In this document: piece after piece, positions 33,181 through 40,739 of the stretch
How the letters are laid out: every line of letters starts with the position of its first letter
Numbering within the stretch: position 1 is the first letter of the stretch
Assembly: GCA_045536305.1 (NCBI GenBank)
Contig: JAZSNH010000086.1
Coordinates: 1-64,000, forward strand
Direction: 5' to 3'
DNA from: JAISGQ01 sp045536305
GTDB lineage: Bacteria; Bacillota; Clostridia; Oscillospirales; Acutalibacteraceae
DNA length: 64,000 nucleotides
Notes under the pieces: generated by a model
The model's input: only the letters and a program-made list of their open reading frames with translations
Told to the model about the DNA's origin: nothing
Databases searched by the model: none
Position numbers and translations under genes: made by a program

Positions 33181-33209
33181 TTGCGGAAATATGGGTGATA
33201 TGGTAGAAT
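33181..33209 (+). promoter_or_regulatory. Promoter of the NlpC/P60-SH3 gene
   Basis: TTGCGG (33181-33186), 17 bases, TAGAAT (33204-33209), 54 bases before the ATG. Confidence 0.55.
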
Positions 33210-33263
33210 AATGCACGGTAAAGGTCGAAAAAACAAGTTGTATTTGTTTTTACGGAGGTTTAT

Positions 33264-35399
33264 ATGAAGAGATTTACGAAATATATACTGACTGCGATAC
33301 TGTGCGCGGCAATTATACTCAGCGTTATTATTCCCGCTGCAGCGCCTGTCAAAGCTGCCGTTATCAGCGGAAAAACAGGTGTTGGCATGGCAGAGTGGGC
33401 GTTAAAAGCTTACCGTGAAAAATGGGATTACAAATACGGCGGATCATCTGTAGGTGCAGTAGACTGCTCGGGTCTTATCCGTTCTTACTGCAACGGAAAA
33501 GGCGGCGGTGCAAAGGCATTGCTTGATGCCGCATCTGTAAAAGGAGGCATGAGCACTATTCCGAGAGTGCACGGCTTAGGTCTGTGGCTCAGCGGACATG
33601 CAGGAGTTTATGTGGGCAAGGATGAAAACGGTGTCGATATGGCTGTTGATGCCAGAAATTCGGCAAAAGACATGCAGTACGGAAAGCTTCACGGCAATGC
33701 TTGGCCTGTGTGGGTAAAGTGGTTCAAGATCGATATGGTTTCATATCCGACAACCGGCTGGTATGAATTTGACGATAATATCTATTATTATCATAACGGA
33801 GAGTTTGTTGTCGGAGAATTTACCGTTGACGGTGTTACATACGATTTCGGAAAATCCGGCGCATGCAAGGGAATAGCTTCAAATAAAGAAAACGGCATCA
33901 GCACGGTAAAGATCATTCGCGATAATATAAATATTAGAAGCGGTGCAGGCACCTCAAATCAGGTCATAGAGCGTTCAAAAACAGGCGTTTATACCTGTCT
34001 GGGTACAAAAACCACAGAGTATGATACATGGTACAATATTGTCATTTCCGAAAACAGAATCGGTTGGGTATGCGGAGATTACATAGAGCCCTATGTGGAA
34101 AAGGTTATTGGAAAACTGAGAGTAACCGGTAAGCAGCTCAATGTGCGTTGCGGCATAGGTGCGAACACAGAAAAAATAACTGTTGTATCAGAAAATAATG
34201 AATATGAATATACAGATATGGGAAAGGATTCGAGCGGCACCGCATGGTATAAGATAAAAATAAGCAAGGATGTAAGCGGCTGGGTGTGCGGATCCTATGT
34301 TGAACTTAAAGGTGGCGAACAGACGAAGCCGTCGGATACAACGACCACAGCAAAGCCTACAACCACAACAACGACCACAACTACTGCAAAAACAGTAAAA
34401 AAAGGCACAATAACCGCTTCGCCTGTAAATATCCGTAAGGGAGCAGGAGCGAGCTACGCAAAGGTAACCTCCGTAAATAAGGGCTATACCTTTACAATCA
34501 CAGGACAGAAGACTGTTTCGGGCTCAGTATGGTACAGCTTTGTAAGAAACGGAGCTACCGTATGGGTCAAAGGTCAGTTTGTCAAGGTAACGACTTCGAT
34601 AGTAACAACGACCACAGCGAAGCCGACGACCACAACAACGACAAAACCGACGACCGCACAAACAGTAAAAAAGGGTACGATAACCGCTTCGGTTGTAAAT
34701 GTACGTAAGGGCGCAGGAACAAGCTATGCAAAGGTAACCTCTGTAAATAAGGGCTATACCTTTACAATAACAGGACAGAAAACCGTTTCGGATACAGTAT
34801 GGTACAGTTTTGCAAGAAACGGTGCTACTGTATGGGTAAGCGGTCAATATGTCAAGGTGACAACTTCGTCGGTGACAACGACCACAGCAAAGCCTACAAC
34901 CACAACAACGACAAAACCGACGACCGCACAAACAGTAAAAAAGGGTACAATAAATGCTTCTCCCGTAAATATCAGAAAGGGAGCAGGAGCAAGCTATGCA
35001 AAGGTGACCTCCGTAAATAAAGGTTATACCTTTACAATCACAGGACAGAAGACTGTTTCGGGCTCAGTATGGTACAGTTTTGTAAGAAACGGAGCTACCG
35101 TATGGGTAAAGGGTCAGTTTGTCAAGGTGACGACTTCGACAGTAACAACGACTACAGCGAAGCCGACAACCACAACAACGACAAAGCCGACGACCGCACA
35201 GAAAAAGATCAGCATAACAGGTAAGGTAGTAAATGTTCGTAAAGGTGCAGGCACAGGCTATGCCGTAGTAACCACAGTGAAAAAAGACAGCACATATACA
35301 TATACCGAAACAAAGACCGTGAGCGGCACGGTATGGTACAAAATAACAGTCGGGGGCAAGACCGGCTGGGTCATAGGGACCTATGCAAAGAAGGTCTGA
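33264..35399 (+). CDS. Secreted NlpC/P60-type protein with six SH3 domains
   Basis: A 711-residue exported protein. A signal peptide (about 1-32, ending near PVKAA) is followed by an NlpC/P60-like domain with the catalytic DCSGLIRSYC and LSGHAGVYVG. The enzyme presumably cuts cell-wall peptides. Then come two divergent bacterial SH3 domains, three nearly identical 90-residue SH3 units and a last divergent SH3 unit. The units are joined by Thr/Pro/Lys linkers (TTTTAKPTTTTTTKPTTA) typical of Ruminococcus surface proteins. Only weak cell-wall binding can be inferred for the SH3 set. It is divergent from the response-regulator gene and ends at a hairpin (35421-35454). Confidence 0.9.
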   Translation: MKRFTKYILTAILCAAIILSVIIPAAAPVKAAVISGKTGVGMAEWALKAYREKWDYKYGGSSVGAVDCSGLIRSYCNGKGGGAKALLDAASVKGGMSTIPRVHGLGLWLSGHAGVYVGKDENGVDMAVDARNSAKDMQYGKLHGNAWPVWVKWFKIDMVSYPTTGWYEFDDNIYYYHNGEFVVGEFTVDGVTYDFGKSGACKGIASNKENGISTVKIIRDNINIRSGAGTSNQVIERSKTGVYTCLGTKTTEYDTWYNIVISENRIGWVCGDYIEPYVEKVIGKLRVTGKQLNVRCGIGANTEKITVVSENNEYEYTDMGKDSSGTAWYKIKISKDVSGWVCGSYVELKGGEQTKPSDTTTTAKPTTTTTTTTTAKTVKKGTITASPVNIRKGAGASYAKVTSVNKGYTFTITGQKTVSGSVWYSFVRNGATVWVKGQFVKVTTSIVTTTTAKPTTTTTTKPTTAQTVKKGTITASVVNVRKGAGTSYAKVTSVNKGYTFTITGQKTVSDTVWYSFARNGATVWVSGQYVKVTTSSVTTTTAKPTTTTTTKPTTAQTVKKGTINASPVNIRKGAGASYAKVTSVNKGYTFTITGQKTVSGSVWYSFVRNGATVWVKGQFVKVTTSTVTTTTAKPTTTTTTKPTTAQKKISITGKVVNVRKGAGTGYAVVTTVKKDSTYTYTETKTVSGTVWYKITVGGKTGWVIGTYAKKV
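34392..35201 (+). repeat. Three tandem 270-bp SH3-linker repeats
   Basis: The same 270-bp unit starts at 34392, 34662 and 34932, each encoding an SH3 domain plus a Thr-rich linker. The first and third units are closer to each other than to the second, which suggests gene conversion or unequal exchange. Confidence 0.85.
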
Positions 35400-35420
35400 T
35401 GATCCTTATAAATGATAATC

Positions 35421-35454
35421 AAATCACCGATGCTCAATAAGTATCGGTGATTTT
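35421..35454 (+). terminator. Terminator of the NlpC/P60-SH3 gene
   Basis: AAATCACCGAT/ATCGGTGATTT, 11-bp stem with an 11-base loop, followed by Ts. Confidence 0.8.
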
Positions 35455-35456
35455 GC

Positions 35457-35485
35457 TTGAAATAAGGGATGTATTGTGGTAAAAT
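35457..35485 (+). promoter_or_regulatory. Promoter of the DtxR-family gene
   Basis: TTGAAA (35457-35462), 17 bases, TAAAAT (35480-35485), 31 bases before the ATG. It has no TTAGC-N4-GCTAA box, so it is not obviously autoregulated. Confidence 0.65.
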
Positions 35486-35515
35486 AAAATAGATATGATT
35501 TAGGGAGGGCTGATT

Positions 35516-35887
35516 ATGCATCTTCAGGAATCGGGTGAAATGTATATCGAATCCATTTATGTTCTGTCAAAAAACAGTAATGCGGTGCGCTCTGTTGATG
35601 TGGGAGAATATATGGGCTACTCCAAGCCGAGTGTCAGCCGTGCTATCGGTCTGCTGAAAAAAGGCGGATACGTAAAGGTGGATGAAAACGGATATCTTTC
35701 CCTTACGGAAGAGGGTCTTGAGGTCGCTGAAAAGATGTATGAACGGCATACGCTGCTGTCTGATTTTCTTGTTCGACTCGGAGTTGCGGAAGAAACCGCA
35801 GCAGAGGATGCGTGCAAGATCGAGCATGTTATAAGCGACGAATCCTTTGAGGCGATCAAAAAGTATGCAAAGGGATTGGAAAAATAA
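35516..35887 (+). CDS. DtxR-family iron-dependent regulator
   Basis: A 123-residue metalloregulator with an N-terminal winged helix (DVGEYMGYSKPSVSRAIGLL) and a dimerisation/metal domain; the C-terminal SH3 domain of full DtxR is missing, as in MntR. The metal ligands can be aligned: M9 (in GEMYIESIY), H78 (ERHTLL), C100, E103 and H104 (CKIEH). DtxR/IdeR iron sensors have Met and Cys where manganese-sensing MntR has Asp and Glu, so this protein looks like an iron sensor. The feo operon 4.5 kb downstream carries DtxR-like boxes. GGGAGG precedes the ATG. Confidence 0.9.
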   Translation: MHLQESGEMYIESIYVLSKNSNAVRSVDVGEYMGYSKPSVSRAIGLLKKGGYVKVDENGYLSLTEEGLEVAEKMYERHTLLSDFLVRLGVAEETAAEDACKIEHVISDESFEAIKKYAKGLEK

Positions 35888-35891
35888 AATC

Positions 35892-35926
35892 AAATGACCG
35901 TCGATGAAAATCGACGGTCATAATTT
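35892..35926 (+). terminator. Terminator of the DtxR-family gene
   Basis: ATGACCGTCGAT/ATCGACGGTCAT, 12-bp stem with a GAAA tetraloop. Confidence 0.75.
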
Positions 35927-35943
35927 GCTGTCGGAGGCAATAT

Positions 35944-36615
35944 ATGAGACTGAGACATAAGAAAAATCTTGATGTGAGAATGGAAAGAAGCACAGAGGTA
36001 CAGATTAAGGTAAAATGTGAGGATAAGGACAGCCGTCGCGAGATAAACGGGGAGGAATACCTTGATTTAACGGGAATATTCGGAAGATCGGCACCGATAT
36101 GGCTTGAAATTGGCTGCGGAAAGGGGAGATTTGCCTGCGAACTTGCAAAGGCAAATCCGGATGTTGATGTAATTGCGGTTGAGATGCAGGAAAATGTTAT
36201 AGTTACAGCTTGCGAAACCTGCATGGCAGAGGGGATAAAGAATCTGAAATTCATGTGCATAGGAGCAGAATACCTGAACAGATTTATCCCAAAGGGAACG
36301 GTAGAGCGAATTTATCTTAATTTTTCCTGTCCTTACCCAAAGGAACATTATAAGAATCATCGTCTGACCGCACCGAGATTTTTGGCGCCTTACAGAGAGC
36401 TTCTCGAAGAGAACGGAAGAATTGAGCAGAAAACAGATAACAGAGGGTTTTACGAATATTCTATTCAAAGCTTTTCAGAGTGCGGATACATTATACGCAA
36501 TGTGTCTTTAGATCTTCATAACAGCGGCTTTGAGGGCAATATCGTTACCGAATATGAACAGAAATTCTCGTCTATGGGTCAACCGATATACAGGCTTGAG
36601 GCATATTTAAAATAA
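35944..36615 (+). CDS. trmB: tRNA (guanine-46-N7)-methyltransferase, variant motif
   Basis: A 223-residue SAM-dependent methyltransferase. SAM is bound by WLEIGCGKGRF; VIAVEMQENVI and the C-terminal EQKTDNRGFYEYSI are TrmB signatures. The family motif usually reads SDPWPKKRHEKRRL; here it is SCPYPKEHYKNHRL, so the conserved Asp is Cys, and the His and an Arg are replaced. Activity may be altered or the motif may be a lineage variant. GGAGG precedes the ATG. Confidence 0.85.
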   Translation: MRLRHKKNLDVRMERSTEVQIKVKCEDKDSRREINGEEYLDLTGIFGRSAPIWLEIGCGKGRFACELAKANPDVDVIAVEMQENVIVTACETCMAEGIKNLKFMCIGAEYLNRFIPKGTVERIYLNFSCPYPKEHYKNHRLTAPRFLAPYRELLEENGRIEQKTDNRGFYEYSIQSFSECGYIIRNVSLDLHNSGFEGNIVTEYEQKFSSMGQPIYRLEAYLK

Positions 36616-36645
36616 AAAAAGGAGAGCCGAGGCTCTCCTTTTTTT
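36614..36645. terminator. Bidirectional terminator after trmB
   Basis: AAAAAAAGGAGAGCC and GGCTCTCCTTTTTTT pair over 15 bp with a 2-base loop. Confidence 0.85.
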
Positions 36646-37056
36646 AGCGTGCAGCATTGGTTGGTGCTTTGCTGAGGATTTTTTTAATATTGAAAAGGAA
36701 CAGCGCGCCTGCAGCAAAAATAGAGATCGCATCTGCGACAGGTTCTGCGAGAAAGACTGCAAAGACCTTATTTTCAAAAAGCTTGGAGAATATAAATTAG
36801 AGGGATGAGTGAAAGCGATATTGAATATATTTTCCGTTGCAGCCATAATAAAATGAGAAATAACCAGTGCAAGTACAGGAAAAATAACTCTTCCGTTAAA
36901 GCGGAAAATTTTTTGCTGTATTTTCAGCACAGTCTTGCGTCCTGAGAGAAAAATAAGAACCCAGACAGAAGAAACCGCCTGCGAGATTATTGTTGCAGGC
37001 GCAGCAGCGAGAGCATAACAAAAACTTCCTGAGACAGAAATAAAAGCCTCAAATCT
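36644..37056 (-). pseudogene. MATE transporter remnant
   Basis: On the minus strand 37056-36811 encodes a recognisable middle piece of a MATE pump (ATIISQAVSSVWVLIFLSG, then FPVLALVISHFIMAATENIF). After a frame change, 36790-36644 encodes a MATE C-terminus (VFAVFLAEPVADAISIFAAG) up to a TAA stop. The N-terminal half and the middle of the second half are missing. It has no start codon or ribosome site. The intact MATE gene at 17392 is a different copy. It ends at the trmB terminator. Confidence 0.8.
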
Positions 37057-37076
37057 TGTCAAGCATCTACAATTCC

Positions 37077-37105
37077 TTGACTTTATATATTCGCTATGAT
37101 ATAAT
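37077..37105 (+). promoter_or_regulatory. Promoter of the SCIFF locus
   Basis: TTGACT (37077-37082), 17 bases, TATAAT (37100-37105), about 80 bases before the peptide gene. Confidence 0.8.
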
Positions 37106-37189
37106 TCTTGCGATAGTGAGGGCGATATGTCGATTGTGGTTGACATAATGCTTTATTGCAAAAAATACAATGAATGGAGATAATCGATC

Positions 37190-37342
37190 ATGGAAAGAAT
37201 CAAGACTCTTAACACAACCAATATGTGCGAAAGCGCAAAGAAGGGCGGCTGCGGCGAGTGCCAGACCTCCTGTCAGTCTGCATGCAAGACCAGCTGCGGT
37301 GTTGCAAACCAGAAGTGCGAAAATAAGGAAAAGAAGAACTAA
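37190..37342 (+). CDS. scfA: SCIFF ranthipeptide precursor
   Basis: A 50-residue precursor beginning MERIKTLNTTNMC and containing CGECQTSCQSACKTSCGVA. Six Cys (21, 24, 28, 32, 36 and 43) form the core, plus C13. This is the SCIFF peptide of clostridia, whose Cys are joined to nearby residues by thioethers. The conserved IKTLNT leader is the maturase recognition site. The function of mature SCIFF is unsettled; quorum-like signalling has been proposed. GGAG at 37175 precedes the ATG. The maturase gene follows 74 bases downstream. Confidence 0.95.
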   Translation: MERIKTLNTTNMCESAKKGGCGECQTSCQSACKTSCGVANQKCENKEKKN

Positions 37343-37362
37343 GCTGAAATAATGCAGTTAAG

Positions 37363-37393
37363 AAAGGTGCCGCCTGAGCAGGCGGTGCCTTTT
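37363..37393 (+). terminator. Attenuator between SCIFF peptide and maturase genes
   Basis: A 14-bp hairpin (AAAGGTGCCGCCTG with CAGGCGGTGCCTTT, two G-U pairs) followed by TTATATTT. It should let the peptide be made in excess over the enzyme. Confidence 0.7.
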
Positions 37394-37416
37394 ATATTTA
37401 AAACGGAGGCGCCGCA

Positions 37417-38793
37417 ATGGTTCATCAATATAAACTCAACGGGTACAATATAGTTGTAGACAGCTGTTCGGGCTCTATCCATGTAGTGGACGAAGCAGCA
37501 TACGATATTATCTCGATGTACAAAGAAAAAAATGCAGAGGAGATTGTTTCCGAGCTGCTTTTAAAATACGCACACAGGGAGGATATTACAGAAGAAGAGC
37601 TTTATGAATGTATCGAGGATGTAAAAAGCCTTGAAGAAGCAGGAAAGCTGTACACTCCTGACACGTTTGCGCCTCTGGCGGGTACATTCAAGAATCGTTC
37701 GGGCAATGTAATAAAAGCACTTTGCCTTCATGTTGCACACACATGCAACCTCAACTGCTCCTATTGCTTTGCAAGTCAGGGCAAATATCACGGAGACAGA
37801 GCTGTAATGAGCTTTGAGGTAGGAAAAAGAGCGCTTGATTTTCTGATCGAAAATTCCGGAAACAGAACCAATCTTGAGGTCGATTTTTTTGGCGGTGAGC
37901 CGCTAATGAACTGGGATGTCGTAAAGCAGCTGGTTATGTATGCAAGAAGCGTTGAAAAGGAGAAGGGAAAGAATTTTCGCTTTACCCTGACGACCAACGG
38001 AGTGCTTATAGACGATGATGTTATAGAATTTTCGAATAAGGAAATGAGCAACGTTGTTATGTCGCTCGATGGAAGAAAGGAAATACATGACCGACTGAGG
38101 GTTGATTATGCAGGAAAAGGCAGCTACGACGTCATTGTTCCGAAGTTCAAGAAGCTTGTTGATGCGCGCGGCGGCAGGGGTTACTACATGAGAGGAACCT
38201 TTACTCATGCAAATCCCGATTTTACAAATGATGTATTTCACATGGCAGATCTTGGTTTTACAGAGCTTAGCATGGAGCCTGTAGTTTGTGCATCGGGCGA
38301 CCCGGCAGAGCTTACAAAGGAAGATATCAAGATAGTAAAGGAACAGTATGAGATCCTTGCAAAGGATATGATTCGACGCAGAAAAGACGGCAAGCCTATT
38401 ACGTTTTATCATTATATGCTTGATCTTACCGAAGGACCGTGCATATACAAGCGTATTTCCGGCTGCGGCTCGGGAACCGAGTATATGGCAGTGACCCCGT
38501 GGGGCGATCTGTATCCATGTCACCAATTTGTCGGTGAAGAAAAATACAGGCTCGGAAATGTGTGGGACGGAGTAACAAACGATCAATTGCGAGAGGAATT
38601 CAGAAGCTGCAATGCCTATGCTCGTCCGGAATGTGCGGATTGCTGGGCAAAGCTTTACTGTTCGGGCGGATGTGCAGCAAATGCATACCATGCCACAGGC
38701 AGTATACGAGGAATATATGAGCCTGGCTGTGAGCTTTTCAAAAAAAGAATAGAATGTGCCATAATGATGCAGGCAGCTGCACAGGAGGAATAA
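37417..38793 (+). CDS. scfB: SCIFF radical SAM/SPASM maturase
   Basis: A 458-residue enzyme. An N-terminal ~90-residue domain (peptide-recognition type) precedes the radical SAM CX3CX2C motif in HTCNLNCSYCFASQG, then FFGGEPLMNW. The C-terminal SPASM/twitch region carries the auxiliary [4Fe-4S] cysteines (SGCGSGTEYMAV, YPCHQFVG, CADCWAKLYCSGGC, PGCELFKKRIEC). Enzymes of this type install Cys-thioether crosslinks in SCIFF. GGAGG precedes the ATG. Confidence 0.95.
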   Translation: MVHQYKLNGYNIVVDSCSGSIHVVDEAAYDIISMYKEKNAEEIVSELLLKYAHREDITEEELYECIEDVKSLEEAGKLYTPDTFAPLAGTFKNRSGNVIKALCLHVAHTCNLNCSYCFASQGKYHGDRAVMSFEVGKRALDFLIENSGNRTNLEVDFFGGEPLMNWDVVKQLVMYARSVEKEKGKNFRFTLTTNGVLIDDDVIEFSNKEMSNVVMSLDGRKEIHDRLRVDYAGKGSYDVIVPKFKKLVDARGGRGYYMRGTFTHANPDFTNDVFHMADLGFTELSMEPVVCASGDPAELTKEDIKIVKEQYEILAKDMIRRRKDGKPITFYHYMLDLTEGPCIYKRISGCGSGTEYMAVTPWGDLYPCHQFVGEEKYRLGNVWDGVTNDQLREEFRSCNAYARPECADCWAKLYCSGGCAANAYHATGSIRGIYEPGCELFKKRIECAIMMQAAAQEE

Positions 38794-38859
38794 TCGCTCC
38801 ATATAACCTTAATAAAAATTACATTGGCAGTTTTGATTGAAAAAAAAGAGGGTTTCCTT

Positions 38860-40206
38860 ATGAAGACACCGATAGTTGATTTTCTTAACGAATACCGAAA
38901 GTCAAATAAAATACGCTTTCACATGCCGGGACATAAGGGTGTGTCCTTCCTTGGGTGTGAAGGCATTGACCTCACCGAAGTACACGGTGCGGATGCCCTT
39001 TATGAAGCCGAAGGCATAATCGCAGAAAGCGAAAATAATGCGTCTTTGCTTTTTGGTAGCGGGAGAACTCTTTATTCAACCGAAGGTTCAAGTCAGTGCA
39101 TACGCGCCATGCTGTATCTTGCGCTCAACAACAGAAAAAAGAACAGCAGCAAAACGATCGTTGCAGCAAGAAACGTGCATAAGGCATTTGTTTATGCGGC
39201 CGCATTGCTTGATTTTGAAATAATATGGCTTATGCCAAAGGAAAGCAAATCTCTCTGCTCATGTCCGATAACTGCGGAGATGTTGGCAGAAACACTTAAG
39301 AATTTAAAAAATCCTCCTGCGGCGGTTTATGTTACAGGAGTAGATTATCTTGGAAATATTGCAGATATCAAAGCACTTTCCGTGGTATGTCACGATTATG
39401 ATACAGTGCTTGCTGTTGACAACGCCCATGGTGCATATCTGCGATTTTTACAGCCATCACAGCATCCTATTGACCTTGGTGCGGATATTTGCTGTGATTC
39501 GGCGCATAAAACTCTGCCTGTTCTGACAGGCGGTGCATATCTTCACATAAGCAAAAATGCACCGACAGGCTTTGCGGAAGAGGCAAAAGCGGCAATGGCG
39601 CTTTTTGGCTCGACCAGTCCGTCGTACCTGACACTTGCATCTCTCGATATGTGCAACAGCTACCTTGCAGGAGGTTACAGAAAAAATCTTTCCGAAATGA
39701 TAAAGCTGATCGAAAACGCGCGAAAATCGCTTTTTGAAAACGGTTGGCATATAGAATCTACAGATCCGCTTCGTATAACTATTTGTGCATCGGAGGAAAA
39801 AACAGGAAATGATATTGCTGATATGCTGAGAGAGCAGGGGATAGAGTGCGAATATTCGGACCCCGATTTTGTCGTTCTGATGATCACTCCCGAAAATACG
39901 GAAGAGGAGCTTTGCACCCTTATAAAAGCTATGAAAATGTGCAAAACGCCATACAAGGCGAATGACTTTACACAGCTGAAAGCCGCACAGACAGTAACAT
40001 CTGTGCGAGAATCCTTGTTTGCACGACATGAAACGGTTCCTGCAGAAAAAGCACTTGGGAGAGTGTGCGGAACCCCTACAGTGTCATGTCCTCCTGCAAT
40101 TCCGATAGCTGTTTCGGGGGAACTTATAGATGAAAATATGCTTGAACTGTTTAATTATTATGGTATAAACAAGGTTGATGTCTTAGTACAAAAATATCCC
40201 ACTTGA
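38860..40206 (+). CDS. Orn/Lys/Arg decarboxylase-family PLP enzyme
   Basis: A 448-residue PLP enzyme of the clostridial Orn/Lys/Arg decarboxylase group (YaaO/SpeA-like, aspartate-aminotransferase fold). The N-terminus has RFHMPGHKG. AVDNAHGAY holds the PLP-binding Asp and DSAHKTLPVLTGGAYLH the PLP Lys. The C-terminal domain has CPPAIPIAVSGELI. Members make polyamines or act on related amino acids; the substrate is not readable. ATG at 38860 is used since AGAGGG precedes it and the upstream TTG lacks a ribosome site. Confidence 0.88.
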   Translation: MKTPIVDFLNEYRKSNKIRFHMPGHKGVSFLGCEGIDLTEVHGADALYEAEGIIAESENNASLLFGSGRTLYSTEGSSQCIRAMLYLALNNRKKNSSKTIVAARNVHKAFVYAAALLDFEIIWLMPKESKSLCSCPITAEMLAETLKNLKNPPAAVYVTGVDYLGNIADIKALSVVCHDYDTVLAVDNAHGAYLRFLQPSQHPIDLGADICCDSAHKTLPVLTGGAYLHISKNAPTGFAEEAKAAMALFGSTSPSYLTLASLDMCNSYLAGGYRKNLSEMIKLIENARKSLFENGWHIESTDPLRITICASEEKTGNDIADMLREQGIECEYSDPDFVVLMITPENTEEELCTLIKAMKMCKTPYKANDFTQLKAAQTVTSVRESLFARHETVPAEKALGRVCGTPTVSCPPAIPIAVSGELIDENMLELFNYYGINKVDVLVQKYPT

Positions 40207-40225
40207 ATATGAGTGGGATATTTTT
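40191..40225 (+). terminator. Terminator overlapping a stop codon
   Basis: AAAATATCCCACT/AGTGGGATATTTT, 13-bp stem with an 8-base loop and T-run. The stop codon at 40204-40206 lies in the loop. Confidence 0.85.
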
Positions 40226-40276
40226 GCATATATTATAGACAAAACTTTAGATACGCATTTTACACAAATATGATTG

Positions 40277-40290
40277 TTAGCATAGGCTAA
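40277..40290. promoter_or_regulatory. DtxR-like box 1 upstream of feoA
   Basis: TTAGC-ATAG-GCTAA, a perfect 5-bp-arm palindrome with a 4-base centre. It is 56 bases upstream of the feo -35 box. Confidence 0.75.
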
Positions 40291-40313
40291 TCGTTGTTGA
40301 CTCATCCAAAAAG

Positions 40314-40327
40314 TTAGCAAAGGCTAA
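40314..40327. promoter_or_regulatory. DtxR-like box 2 upstream of feoA
   Basis: TTAGC-AAAG-GCTAA, same layout as box 1, 37 bp further downstream and 18 bases before the -35 box. Confidence 0.8.
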
Positions 40328-40345
40328 TAAATTGCTTAAAAATTC

Positions 40346-40374
40346 TTGACAAAAATTACCGCATACAATATTAT
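40346..40374 (+). promoter_or_regulatory. Promoter of the feo operon
   Basis: TTGACA (40346-40351), 17 bases, TATTAT (40369-40374). Transcription should begin near 40381, just before box 3. Confidence 0.85.
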
Positions 40375-40384
40375 ATACATGTAG

Positions 40385-40398
40385 TTAGCGGAGACTAA
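40385..40398. promoter_or_regulatory. DtxR-like box 3 on the feo transcription start
   Basis: TTAGC-GGAG-ACTAA, one mismatch; extended flanks give AGTTAG/CTAACT. It covers about +4 to +17, an ideal place for repression. Confidence 0.75.
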
Positions 40399-40433
40399 CT
40401 GAGATCACTCATACAAGGTAAGGAGACAGCAGT

Positions 40434-40655
40434 ATGGGCACACTTAAGGATGTAAAGGTCGGAGCATCGGCAAGAGTAATAAAGCTTCATGGTGAAGGCG
40501 CTGTAAAACGCAGGATCATGGATATGGGTATTACCAAGGGTATAACTATAAAGGTTCGTAAGGTTGCGCCGTTGGGAGATCCTATGGAACTGACTGTGCG
40601 CGGATATGAGCTTTCTCTTCGCAAGGCTGACGCAGAAATGATAGAAGTCGAATAA
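40434..40655 (+). CDS. feoA: Ferrous iron transport protein A
   Basis: A 73-residue FeoA SH3-like protein (VKVGASARVIKLHGEG, RRIMDMGITKGITIKV, RGYELSLRKADAEMI). It assists FeoB in Fe2+ uptake at the inner face of the membrane. AAGGAG precedes the ATG by 8 bases. It is the first gene of feoA-feoB and is separated from feoB by a hairpin and a fourth operator. Confidence 0.95.
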   Translation: MGTLKDVKVGASARVIKLHGEGAVKRRIMDMGITKGITIKVRKVAPLGDPMELTVRGYELSLRKADAEMIEVE

Positions 40656-40669
40656 GAAGCATATAGTTT

Positions 40670-40695
40670 ATGTGGGATTTTCCCACATGTTTTTT
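40670..40695 (+). terminator. Attenuator hairpin between feoA and feoB
   Basis: ATGTGGGA/TCCCACAT with a 3-base loop, then GTTTTTT. It lies 14 bases past the feoA stop and just before box 4. Confidence 0.7.
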
Positions 40696-40704
40696 GAAGA
40701 ACAG

Positions 40705-40718
40705 TTAGCGAAAGCTAA
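40705..40718. promoter_or_regulatory. DtxR-like box 4 between feoA and feoB
   Basis: TTAGC-GAAA-GCTAA, a perfect copy, 22 bases before the feoB start codon and right after the attenuator hairpin. Confidence 0.75.
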
Positions 40719-40739
40719 TCGAAAGAAAGGAATAAAACA

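Noticed and set aside
34320..35210. Possible CRISPR-like array
   Set aside because: The periodicity is coding: 270-bp SH3 units with Thr-rich linkers in frame, not short repeats with unique spacers.
36607..37146. 179-codon frame taken as an intact gene
   Set aside because: Only its middle is MATE-like; the frame changes before the true C-terminal piece, and no ribosome site exists, so it is listed as a pseudogene.
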